Positions 1 to 5,209 of a stretch of DNA of 8,767 nucleotides are shown piece after piece. Source of the stretch: JAENVT01 sp031412355 (GTDB lineage Bacteria > Actinomycetota > Acidimicrobiia > Acidimicrobiales > Ilumatobacteraceae). Location of the stretch: NCBI GenBank assembly GCA_031412355.1, contig JANOCR010000293.1:1-8767 (forward strand), given 5' to 3'. The translations under genes were made by a program, and so were the position numbers. Numbering within the stretch: position 1 is the stretch's first letter; each line of letters starts with the position of its first letter. The notes beneath the pieces are model-generated. The model was not told the DNA's origin. It searched no databases and was given only the letters and a program-made list of their open reading frames with translations.

Positions 1-1353
1 CGCCTTGAAGGCGTCATCAAGAAGATCCGCGGCAAGGGTCGCCTGACCGACGACGACGTCGACGAGGTGTTGAAAGAGATCCGCACGGCGCTGCTCGAAG
101 CCGACGTCAACGTCGGGGTCGTGCGCAACGTCACGGCCCGAATTCGCGAGCAGGCAGTCGGTGCCCGACTGAGCGAGGCGCTCGACCCGGGTCAGCAGAT
201 CATCAAGATCGTCAACAACGAGCTCACCGCCATGCTTGGCGGCGAGACATTGAAGATCAGCTACGCCAGCCATCCACCCACGGTGGTGCTGATGGCCGGC
301 CTGCAGGGATCCGGCAAGACCACCAACTCGGCCAAGTTGGCGCGTTGGTTCAAGAGCCAGGGTCGTCAACCGCTGATGGTCGGAGCCGACCTGCAGCGCC
401 CAGCGGCCGTCGAGCAGTTGCGAACCCTCGGCCGCCAGATCGACGTGCCTGTGTTCAGCGAGCCGGGCGACCCAGTGTCGACTGCGCGGCGGGGCCTGGA
501 GGAGGCGCGCCGCCTCGGCCGCGATGTGTTGATCGTCGACACCGCCGGCCGCCTGTCGATCGACTCAGAAATGATGGAGCAGGTGCGCCAGATCAGTCAG
601 GCGGTGAAGCCCGACTACACGTTCCTGGTGATCGACGCGATGACCGGGCAGGACGCCGTCGGCGTCGCTGAAGCCTTCCACGCCACGCTGGCAATCGACG
701 GTGTGATCATGTCGAAGCTCGACGGCGACGCACGTGGTGGCGCGGCGTTGAGCGTGAAGGAAGTGATCGGCAGGCCGATCGCTTTCGCCTCGACCGGTGA
801 GAAACTGAACGAGTTCGAGCAGTTCCACCCGGACCGCATGGCTGGGCGAATCCTCGGCATGGGCGACATGCTGAGCCTGATCGAGCAGGCCGAGCAGGCG
901 TTCGAGAAGGATCAAGCCGAGGCCGCTGCCGAAAAGATGATGGAGGGCGAGTTCACGCTCGACGACTTCTTGGAGCAGATGCAGGCGCTGAAGAAGATGG
1001 GACCGCTCGGGAATCTGCTGGGGATGATGCCGGGAGTGCCGAAGGAGTTGAAGGGGGCCGAGATCGGCGACGACCAGCTGAAGCCGGTCGAGGCGATCAT
1101 CCGCTCGATGACACTGCTCGAGCGGCGCAAGCCAGAGATCATCAACGGCAGCCGCCGCACGCGCATTGCCAACGGCAGCGGTACGTCCGTCGGGGACGTG
1201 AACCGCCTGGTCAAGCAGTTCGGCGAGATGCAGAAGATGATGAAGAAGATGGGCGGCATGGCCATGGCCGGCAAAAAGGGGAAGAAGGGCAAGAAGGCCC
1301 GCGGCCTCCCCAACGTGGGCGCTATGCCGGGTGGCTTCCCGAACTTCAATTGA
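1..1353 (+). CDS. ffh: Signal recognition particle protein Ffh (SRP54), 5' end truncated by window edge
   Basis: GTPase subunit of the signal recognition particle. It binds SRP RNA and signal sequences of nascent membrane proteins in the cytosol and docks with FtsY at the membrane. The frame is open from base 1 and gives 450 residues; alignment to the usual family N-terminus suggests only about 8 residues and the start codon are missing. Visible parts are the N domain helices (from RLEGVIKKIRG), the P-loop GLQGSGKTT (residues 100-108 of the visible part), the G3 motif DTAGR (180-184) and G4 SKLDG (238-242) followed by DARGG. The C-terminal part is a methionine-rich M domain containing LLGMMPG and the RNA-binding stretch SRRTRIANGSG (384-394). 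The tail is Lys/Gly-rich, typical of actinobacterial Ffh. The GTG at base 67 is internal, not the real start. rpsP follows 43 bp downstream, the usual ffh-rpsP order. Identification is secure. Confidence 0.97.
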   Translation, partial: RLEGVIKKIRGKGRLTDDDVDEVLKEIRTALLEADVNVGVVRNVTARIREQAVGARLSEALDPGQQIIKIVNNELTAMLGGETLKISYASHPPTVVLMAGLQGSGKTTNSAKLARWFKSQGRQPLMVGADLQRPAAVEQLRTLGRQIDVPVFSEPGDPVSTARRGLEEARRLGRDVLIVDTAGRLSIDSEMMEQVRQISQAVKPDYTFLVIDAMTGQDAVGVAEAFHATLAIDGVIMSKLDGDARGGAALSVKEVIGRPIAFASTGEKLNEFEQFHPDRMAGRILGMGDMLSLIEQAEQAFEKDQAEAAAEKMMEGEFTLDDFLEQMQALKKMGPLGNLLGMMPGVPKELKGAEIGDDQLKPVEAIIRSMTLLERRKPEIINGSRRTRIANGSGTSVGDVNRLVKQFGEMQKMMKKMGGMAMAGKKGKKGKKARGLPNVGAMPGGFPNFN

Positions 1354-1376
1354 TAGCCTCGCGTCGTTCGTATTGT
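1350..1376 (+). promoter_or_regulatory. Candidate promoter for the rpsP operon
   Basis: TTGATA (1350-1355, overlapping the ffh stop codon) and TATTGT (1371-1376) resemble -35 and -10 boxes, with a 15-nt spacer that is shorter than ideal. Predicted initiation near 1383 would fall inside the rpsP ribosome-binding site, which argues against exact use of this -10. Read-through from ffh is an equally good explanation for rpsP expression. Confidence 0.3.
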
Positions 1377-1378
1377 GC

Positions 1379-1384
1379 AAGGAG
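1379..1384 (+). promoter_or_regulatory. Shine-Dalgarno site of rpsP
   Basis: AAGGAG lies 12 nt before the ATG at 1397. It is the clearest Shine-Dalgarno match in the window. Together with the conserved N-terminus MAVKLRL it fixes the rpsP start at 1397 rather than at upstream in-frame codons. Confidence 0.7.
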
Positions 1385-1396
1385 CCCTGGATTCGT

Positions 1397-1669
1397 ATGG
1401 CAGTAAAACTGCGCCTCACCCGAGTTGGCAAGACCAAGCAGCCGCAGTATCGCGTCGTCGCCACCGATAGCCGTTCGCCCCGCGACGGCCGGTTCATCCA
1501 GATCGTCGGCACCTACAACCCCCGCACCGATCCGTCGACGCTCAACATCGACAATGCCAAGGCCGTGAAGTGGTTGATGGACGGCGCCCAGCCGACCGAA
1601 CGAGTCAAGAAGTTGCTGGAAGTTTCGGGTGCGATGGCTGAGTTCAGCGCCGCCCGAGCGGCCAAGTGA
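1397..1669 (+). CDS. rpsP: 30S ribosomal protein S16
   Basis: Small-subunit ribosomal protein that binds 16S rRNA and helps assemble the 30S particle. The 90-residue product has the S16 signature from the first residue: MAVKLRLTRVG, then QPQYRVVATDSRSPRDGRFI, then the VGTYNP motif at 38-43 and a helix ending in GAQPTERVKKLLE. Length is normal for the family. An in-frame upstream start at 1331 would add residues that overlap ffh and do not belong to S16. The TGA stop overlaps the GTG start of khpA (GTGA), so the two are probably translationally coupled. Identification is secure. Confidence 0.97.
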   Translation: MAVKLRLTRVGKTKQPQYRVVATDSRSPRDGRFIQIVGTYNPRTDPSTLNIDNAKAVKWLMDGAQPTERVKKLLEVSGAMAEFSAARAAK

Positions 1670-2010
1670 CCGATCAGCCGGCCACCGACCAGTCAGGCGA
1701 CCCGGTCGAGCCGGTCGCCGACACTGTGGCTGACGACACCGTGGTCCCCGAAGTGGCAGGTCAGAGCCCGGCGCCGACCGCAACGGCGGTGTTGACACAC
1801 GTCGTGCGTTCGATCGTCGACGATGCCGGTGCCGTGAGAGTAGACGCCGTCGAGGGTCGCAATCGCCTGAAGCTCGAGGTCAAGGTAGGGCCCGGCGATC
1901 TCGGTCGCGTCATCGGCCGTCGTGGTCGCACCGCGCAGAGCATCCGCACCGTCGTGCGCGCCGCGGCAACTCGCGATGGCGTCGAGGTCGACGTCGACTT
2001 TGTCGACTGA
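1666..2010 (+). CDS. khpA: KhpA-type KH-domain RNA-binding protein with N-terminal extension
   Basis: Small RNA-binding protein of the KhpA (YlqC) family, which in other bacteria pairs with KhpB and binds many RNAs. Residues 43-114 form a single KH domain. The GxxG loop is GRRG (84-87) inside DLGRVIGRRGRTAQSIR, and the product ends in VEVDVDFVD. Usual family length is 75-80 residues; here about 41 acidic, Pro/Thr/Val-rich residues precede the KH domain. The GTG start overlaps the rpsP stop, and third codon positions in the extension are strongly GC-rich, so the extension looks coding. A shorter product from GTG 1789 is the alternative. Location between rpsP and rimM is the standard actinobacterial context. 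The extension is probably disordered and I know no function for it. Confidence 0.9.
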   Translation: MTDQPATDQSGDPVEPVADTVADDTVVPEVAGQSPAPTATAVLTHVVRSIVDDAGAVRVDAVEGRNRLKLEVKVGPGDLGRVIGRRGRTAQSIRTVVRAAATRDGVEVDVDFVD

Positions 2011-2476
2011 GGCACTTCGCGAAGTAGGGCGCATCGGCCGCGCCCATGGTGTGCACGGCGAACTGTACGTCACGCTGGTCACCGATCGGGACGACCGGAT
2101 TGCACCGGGCTCTCGGCTGCTGGCCGGTTCGCAATGGTTGACGGTCGTTGAGTCGCGGCCGCAACAACGACGATGGCTCGTTCGTTTCGATGGCATCGAC
2201 GACCGTACGGCCGCGGAGAAGTTGACCAACACGCCACTGCAGGCCGAACCACTCGACGACGACCGCGAGGATGCCTTGTGGGTTCACGAACTGATCGGGT
2301 CGCGAGTAGTCGACACGGACGGTGTCGAGCGCGGCACGTGCATCGCCGTGATCGACAATCCTGCACATGACATCTTGGAGCTCGACTCGGGTGCGCTGAT
2401 CCCGGTGGTCTTCGTACTGGGTTGCACGGACGGCCTCACCACCATCGATCCGCCCGACGGTTTGTTCGACCTCTGA
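2000..2476 (+). CDS. rimM: Ribosome maturation factor RimM
   Basis: Assembly factor for the 30S head that binds ribosomal protein S19. The product is 158 residues from TTG 2000. The N-terminal RimM barrel (about 7-85) begins with VGRIGRAHGVHGEL, the family signature, and includes WLVRFDGIDDRTAAEKL. The C-terminal PRC-barrel (about 91-158) contains LWVHELIGSRVVD, DILEL and the closing IDPPDGLFDL. I chose TTG 2000 because it leaves the usual short lead before VGRIG, has a weak GAGG at 1984-1987 and overlaps khpA by only 11 nt. ATG 1976 is an alternative start with no visible ribosome-binding site and a 35-nt overlap. The gene ends 45 bp before the convergent DUF952 gene, an unusual break in the rimM-trmD pair. 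Function is certain; the start is not. Confidence 0.94.
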   Translation: MSTEALREVGRIGRAHGVHGELYVTLVTDRDDRIAPGSRLLAGSQWLTVVESRPQQRRWLVRFDGIDDRTAAEKLTNTPLQAEPLDDDREDALWVHELIGSRVVDTDGVERGTCIAVIDNPAHDILELDSGALIPVVFVLGCTDGLTTIDPPDGLFDL

Positions 2477-2521
2477 TCTTCGTGCTCGCCCTGCCCTTCG
2501 TCGCACCAGCGGCACAGTCGT

Positions 2522-2842
2522 CTACATGCCGGCGCTGTTGAGCCGCTCGGCGAGAACCACTGCGCTGAGGTTGATCGGACCGTAGACGTGCGGGAACGGC
2601 TCGGGCATGCCAGGCAGTTGCTCGTAGACGACCGGTGATGTCAGGAACTGCTCGTCGATGTGCAGCAGCACCAGGTCCGTCGCGTCGAGGTAGAACCGCT
2701 CGAGGACACCCGGCCACTGCAGCGCGGTGCTGCAGTGGATGTATCCCTCGTCGGCCAGGTCGATGCCCCGAGTCGACCCGGTGTGAAATCCCTGGGCCTG
2801 CGAGGTCTCCCATGTGGCGGTATCGGTGATGTGAAAGATCAT
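2522..2842 (-). CDS. DUF952 family protein
   Basis: The 106-residue product matches the DUF952 pattern. It opens with MIFHITDTATWETSQ, has EGYIHCST at about 32-39, RFYLDATDLVLLHID in the middle and FPHVYGPINLSAVV near the end. The family consists of small cytosolic proteins of unproven biochemical function; I assign none. The ATG at 2842 sits exactly before the conserved MIFHIT start, and the longer open frame upstream is only the antisense of trmD. The gene lies backwards inside a translation operon: its 3' end meets rimM (45 bp gap) and its 5' end diverges from trmD (21 bp gap). No clean TANNNT -10 box precedes it; GAGG lies only 3 nt before the ATG. Confidence 0.88.
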   Translation of the reverse strand: MIFHITDTATWETSQAQGFHTGSTRGIDLADEGYIHCSTALQWPGVLERFYLDATDLVLLHIDEQFLTSPVVYEQLPGMPEPFPHVYGPINLSAVVLAERLNSAGM

Positions 2843-2849
2843 CGCCTCG

Positions 2850-2855
2850 TAGGCT
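2850..2855 (+). promoter_or_regulatory. Candidate -10 box of a leaderless trmD promoter
   Basis: TAGGCT fits TANNNT and ends 8 nt before the trmD GTG at 2864, so transcription would begin at or next to the start codon. No good -35 box is visible. A dedicated promoter is expected because the DUF952 gene separates trmD from rimM. Confidence 0.45.
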
Positions 2856-2863
2856 TGCACACC

Positions 2864-3598
2864 GTGCAGATCGATGTGTTCACCATCTTTCCGGGTCTGG
2901 TGGATTCGTTCTGCTCGGAGAGCCTCCTCGGAAAGGCACGAGCCAATCACCTGCTCGACCTGCGAACTCACGACTTGCGCGAGCACACCACTGACGTGCA
3001 CCGCACCGTTGACGACGCTCCATTCGGCGGCGGAGCAGGGATGGTGATGAAGGCCGAGCCGATTTTCGCCTCGGTCGAGGCGGCCGAACCGATGCGACCA
3101 CTGCTTTTGCTCGGTCCAGGGGGGCGCAGCTTCGACCAGGCAATGGCCCACGAACTGGCCAGACTCGGTGGGTTCAGCCTGCTGTGTGGTCGCTACGAAG
3201 GTGTCGACCATCGGGTGCGGGAACATCTCGTCGATGGCGAGTTCAGCGTCGGCGATGTCGTACTCAGCGGGGGAGAAGTCGCCGCATGCCTGGTGATCGA
3301 GGCGGTGGTGCGCCTGCTGCCAGGCGCGATGGGTAACGAGGCGAGCCCGATCTCGGAAAGCTTTGGCGAATCGGGGCTGCTCGAAGAGCCGCACTACACC
3401 CGACCGGCCGACTTCAGGGGCTGGACGGTTCCCGACACGCTGCGAAGTGGTGACCACGCCAGGATCGTGCGATGGCGGCGCGCCCAGTCCCTGCACCGAA
3501 CGCTGCGCTATCGGCCCGACCTGGTCGAGACCGCCGGTGGGCTGGCCGAAGATGATCGTCGGCTGTTGGAAGAGTTCCCTCCGGTCACCTATCCTTGA
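2864..3598 (+). CDS. trmD: tRNA (guanine-37-N1)-methyltransferase TrmD
   Basis: SPOUT-class enzyme that transfers methyl from S-adenosylmethionine to N1 of G37 in tRNAs, preventing +1 frameshifts. The 244-residue product shows MQIDVFTIFPG, HRTVDDAPFGGGAGMVM (46-62), the knot segments LLLGPGGR (81-88) and LLCGRYEGVD (106-115), EFSVGDVVLSGGE (126-138), PHYTRP (176-181) and SGDHARIVRWRR (195-206). GTG 2864 gives the canonical M-x-I-D-V-F start; TTG 2855 and GTG 2831 are less likely. Arg150 aligns with the important Arg154 of the E. coli enzyme, but the position of its catalytic Asp169 is Glu165 here and one extra residue follows (see findings). rplS follows after 62 bp as usual. Confidence 0.97.
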   Translation: MQIDVFTIFPGLVDSFCSESLLGKARANHLLDLRTHDLREHTTDVHRTVDDAPFGGGAGMVMKAEPIFASVEAAEPMRPLLLLGPGGRSFDQAMAHELARLGGFSLLCGRYEGVDHRVREHLVDGEFSVGDVVLSGGEVAACLVIEAVVRLLPGAMGNEASPISESFGESGLLEEPHYTRPADFRGWTVPDTLRSGDHARIVRWRRAQSLHRTLRYRPDLVETAGGLAEDDRRLLEEFPPVTYP

Positions 3599-3601
3599 TC
3601 G

Positions 3602-3630
3602 TTCCCTGGCTGACACGAACCACCTAGATT
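3602..3630 (+). promoter_or_regulatory. Candidate rplS promoter
   Basis: TAGATT (3625-3630) is a fair -10 box. TTCCCT (3602-3607) is a weak -35 at a 17-nt spacing. Initiation near 3637 would give a leader of about 24 nt that includes a weak purine-rich site, AGAGAG (3646-3651), 9 nt before the rplS ATG. Confidence 0.35.
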
Positions 3631-3660
3631 CAGCCGAAATCCATCAGAGAGTTTTGTGCC

Positions 3661-4008
3661 ATGAAGTCCACTGATCTTGTCGACAACCAGTACATCCGCA
3701 CCGACGTGCCCGACTTCGCCAGCGGCGATGAGGTCAAGGTCCACGTCAAGGTCGTCGAGGGCAACAAGGAGCGTGTGCAGGTGTTCCAGGGCAACGTCAT
3801 CGCCCGCTCGGGTAGCGGCGTCGCCGAGACCTACACGGTGCGCAAGGTCAGCTATGGCGTTGGCGTCGAGCGCACCTTTCCGGTGCACACCCCGACGGTC
3901 GTCAAGCTCGAGGTCGTCAAGCGTGGCGACGTTCGCCGGGCCAAGCTGTACTACTTGCGCGATCGCGTCGGCAAGGCCGCAAAGATCAAGGAAAAGCGCG
4001 ACGCCTGA
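3661..4008 (+). CDS. rplS: 50S ribosomal protein L19
   Basis: Large-subunit protein located at the 30S-50S interface. The product is 115 residues, normal for the family. Diagnostic stretches are FASGDEVKVHVKVVEGNKERVQ-VFQGNVIARSGSG, SYGVGVERTFPVHTP (about 62-76) and the basic tail VVKRGDVRRAKLYYLRDR followed by GKAAKIKEKR. The ATG at 3661 is the only sensible start and matches the conserved N-terminus. It completes the rpsP-rimM-trmD-rplS set. DUF2469 follows after 36 bp. In mycobacteria lepB and rnhB lie between rplS and DUF2469; both are absent here. Confidence 0.97.
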   Translation: MKSTDLVDNQYIRTDVPDFASGDEVKVHVKVVEGNKERVQVFQGNVIARSGSGVAETYTVRKVSYGVGVERTFPVHTPTVVKLEVVKRGDVRRAKLYYLRDRVGKAAKIKEKRDA

Positions 4009-4044
4009 GCGTTCGCTGCCCATCGGTGTAATCGAGCACCCACG

Positions 4045-4338
4045 TTGAGTTCCGACGATCTCGAAAACTTCGAGGCCGAGCGCGAGCTCCAACTCGCTCA
4101 GGAATACCAGGACGTCGCGGCCATGTTTCGCTTCGCCGTGGAGACTGAGCGCCGGTTCTATCTGGCCAACGACGTCAAGCTGAATGTCAGCGGAGATGCC
4201 GCCAAGCCGGTGATCGAAGTGGAGTTGAGCGACGCATGGGTATGGGATATGTACCGAAAGACCCGCTTCGTGCCCAAGGTGCGGGTGCTGACGTTCAAGG
4301 ACGTCAACGTCGAAGAGCTGCCGTCGACCGAGCTGTAG
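4045..4338 (+). CDS. DUF2469 family protein
   Basis: The 97-residue acidic product belongs to DUF2469, a small family conserved in actinobacteria, where it typically sits between rplS/rnhB and yraN. Its biochemical role is unknown to me. Conserved blocks are DDLENFEAERELQLAQEYQD at the N-terminus, VETERRFYLAN (about 32-42), SDAWVWDMYRKTRFV (62-76) and VRVLTFKDVNVEEL (79-92). The start is TTG 4045, because the family begins M-S-x-D-D-L exactly here; no ATG or GTG exists at that point and the next ATG is inside the conserved domain. The ribosome-binding site is poor. yraN follows 8 bp after the stop, suggesting one transcript. Confidence 0.93.
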   Translation: MSSDDLENFEAERELQLAQEYQDVAAMFRFAVETERRFYLANDVKLNVSGDAAKPVIEVELSDAWVWDMYRKTRFVPKVRVLTFKDVNVEELPSTEL

Positions 4339-4346
4339 CTCCTTCG

Positions 4347-4682
4347 CTGGCCAATCAGGCCCGTGGTCGTTGGGGCGAGGACCTCGCCGCGCGCTGGTAC
4401 GCATCGCAGGGGTACGACGTGGTCGACCGCAACTGGCGGTCGACGACCGGCGAGATCGACCTGGTGGCTTGCAACGATTCGATCGTGGTGTTCTGCGAGA
4501 TCAAGACGCGGGCATCCGATCGCTACGGCCCACCCGAGGCCGCGGTCGGCAGGGCCAAGCAACGACGCCTCCGGCTGCTCGCCGCCGAGTGGCTGGCTGC
4601 TCACGATCTGCACGGAGCGATCCGATTCGACGTCGCAGCCATCACCGGCGTGCGCATCGAGGTGTTCCAAGCAGCGTTCTAG
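4347..4682 (+). CDS. YraN/UPF0102 family putative endonuclease, probable CTG start
   Basis: Small restriction-endonuclease-like fold protein of the UPF0102 (YraN) family; its cellular role is not settled. The conserved body begins ANQARGRWGEDLAARWY, then GYDVVDRNWRS, the nuclease-type GEIDLVA (about 35-41) and VFCEIKTR (about 48-55), then GRAKQRRLRLLAAEWL. The usual family start falls at CTG 4347, giving 111 residues, a normal length, 8 bp after the DUF2469 stop. No ATG, GTG or TTG lies at this point. In-frame ATGs at 4236 and 4242 would add about 35 unrelated residues and overlap DUF2469 by about 100 nt; GTG 4419 would cut off the conserved N-terminus. The family is certain, the start is inferred. 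Confidence 0.88.
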   Translation: MANQARGRWGEDLAARWYASQGYDVVDRNWRSTTGEIDLVACNDSIVVFCEIKTRASDRYGPPEAAVGRAKQRRLRLLAAEWLAAHDLHGAIRFDVAAITGVRIEVFQAAF

Positions 4683-4703
4683 GCGCCTTCGCCGGCGGCG
4701 CCT
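4681..4703 (+). terminator. GC-rich hairpin at the end of yraN
   Basis: A perfect 7-bp inverted repeat, AGGCGCC (4681-4687) and GGCGCCT (4697-4703), with a 9-nt loop, starts within the yraN stop codon. No T-run follows, so this is a candidate hairpin terminator of the U-less kind only. Confidence 0.4.
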
Positions 4704-4765
4704 GCGCGGCGCTTTGGGACACTCACGAGGAAAGATCGCTGGCTCTATGCGCTTCTCGCACTCAT

Positions 4766-4824
4766 CGGGCGCGTGCCGTGCCATCCGGGGCGTATTTTCG
4801 CGCCCGTACTGATTGGCGGGCGCG
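4766..4824. terminator. Two mutually exclusive hairpins between convergent genes
   Basis: CGGGCGCG occurs at 4766-4773 and 4817-4824, and its reverse complement CGCGCCCG lies between them at 4799-4806. The middle arm can pair with the left copy (25-nt loop) or the right copy (10-nt loop), both perfect 8-bp stems. The compact hairpin ends 3 bp from the stop of the minus-strand zinc-ribbon gene. There is no T-run on the exit side in either direction. Most likely a bidirectional terminator; the rest of 4683-4827 shows nothing else I can support. Confidence 0.5.
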
Positions 4825-4827
4825 TCG

Positions 4828-5073
4828 TCAGCCACCAGTGGCATGGAATCGCGCCCGACCCTCGGTGTCTGGCCGTTGAGATTTGCGCCGGTCCCAGCAG
4901 GGCTTGTGCCAGTGGCGCCGCAGGTCGGGCGCATCGGCCGGCACCGCCACGTAGTGGCCGGTACCGATCGCGATCCTGTGGTGGCAGCCGGGGCACACGT
5001 ACGCCTTGGTGGCCTCGTAGGGCTGCACACGTCGCACGTCCACCGCTCCGAAGCCGCCGTCCCACAGGCCCAC
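4828..5073 (-). CDS. Small actinobacterial zinc-ribbon-like protein
   Basis: The 81-residue product resembles a small actinobacterial family often labelled 'ATP/GTP-binding protein' in databases without a clear basis. The core is RRVQPYEATKAYVCPGC (14-30) followed by IAIGTGHYVAVP and RRHWHKPCW (52-60). Cys27, Cys30, His54 or His56 and Cys59 could bind one zinc ion. The C-terminal part is basic. The GTG at 5073 begins 2 nt after the stop of the upstream membrane microprotein gene, so translational coupling is likely. No ribosome-binding site is evident and other GTG codons are possible starts; the coupled one fits best. Function is unknown. The role of zinc is inferred from the motif only. Confidence 0.85.
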   Translation of the reverse strand: MGLWDGGFGAVDVRRVQPYEATKAYVCPGCHHRIAIGTGHYVAVPADAPDLRRHWHKPCWDRRKSQRPDTEGRARFHATGG

Positions 5074-5075
5074 GT

Positions 5076-5186
5076 TCAGCCCAGGAGTGCCCACGTCAGC
5101 AGACCGATGACAGCGAGGGCCGCGGCGACGACGAACACGTAGTCGGCAGGTTTGGCGACGAATTTGCGATACGGGTTGAAGCCCAT
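5076..5186 (-). CDS. 36-residue single-pass membrane microprotein
   Basis: An ATG frame of 36 residues begins MGFNPYRKFVAKPADYVFVV, continues as a hydrophobic run to about residue 34 and ends in WALLG. The layout is a short basic, polar N-terminus (two Lys, one Arg by residue 12), then one transmembrane helix (about 17-34), predicting the N-terminus in the cytosol. I believe similar short frames with an MG-x-(N/S)-P-(Y/H)-R start and an A-D-(Y/W) before the helix exist in other actinobacteria, but I could not check this. Its TGA is 2 bp before the GTG of the zinc-ribbon gene, and the two share one short promoter region. No ribosome-binding site is visible, in line with a leaderless message. 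Function unknown. Confidence 0.72.
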   Translation of the reverse strand: MGFNPYRKFVAKPADYVFVVAAALAVIGLLTWALLG

Positions 5187-5192
5187 CGCACC

Positions 5193-5200
5193 AGTATCGT
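5193..5200. promoter_or_regulatory. Overlapping divergent -10 elements
   Basis: The gap between the minus-strand microprotein start (5186) and the plus-strand crotonase start (5210) is 23 bp. Within it, TATCGT (5195-5200) is a TANNNT -10 for the + direction, 9 nt before the GTG. On the minus strand GATACT (5198 to 5193) lies 6 nt before the ATG and matches four of six -10 positions. Both messages would be leaderless or nearly so. No convincing -35 is seen in either direction. Confidence 0.42.
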
Positions 5201-5209
5201 GCCGTTTCT

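Noticed and set aside
565..1512. Long minus-strand open frame (315 codons) opposite ffh and rpsP
   Set aside because: Composition is His/Leu/Arg-rich in the way antisense frames of GC-rich genes are, it has no recognisable domain, and it lies fully opposite two certain genes.
1986..2007. Repeated GTCGAC as a possible CRISPR-like or tandem repeat array
   Set aside because: Only three short copies, explained by Val-Asp codons in KhpA; no spacers or unit length typical of arrays.
2843..3616. Upstream part of the long minus-strand frame that continues into the DUF952 gene
   Set aside because: It is the antisense of trmD; only the part from ATG 2842 matches DUF952.
4158..5030. Minus-strand frame of 290 codons opposite yraN and DUF2469
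   Set aside because: Arg/Pro-rich with a run of arginines and no domain; it runs through the convergent hairpin region and the antisense of two conserved genes.
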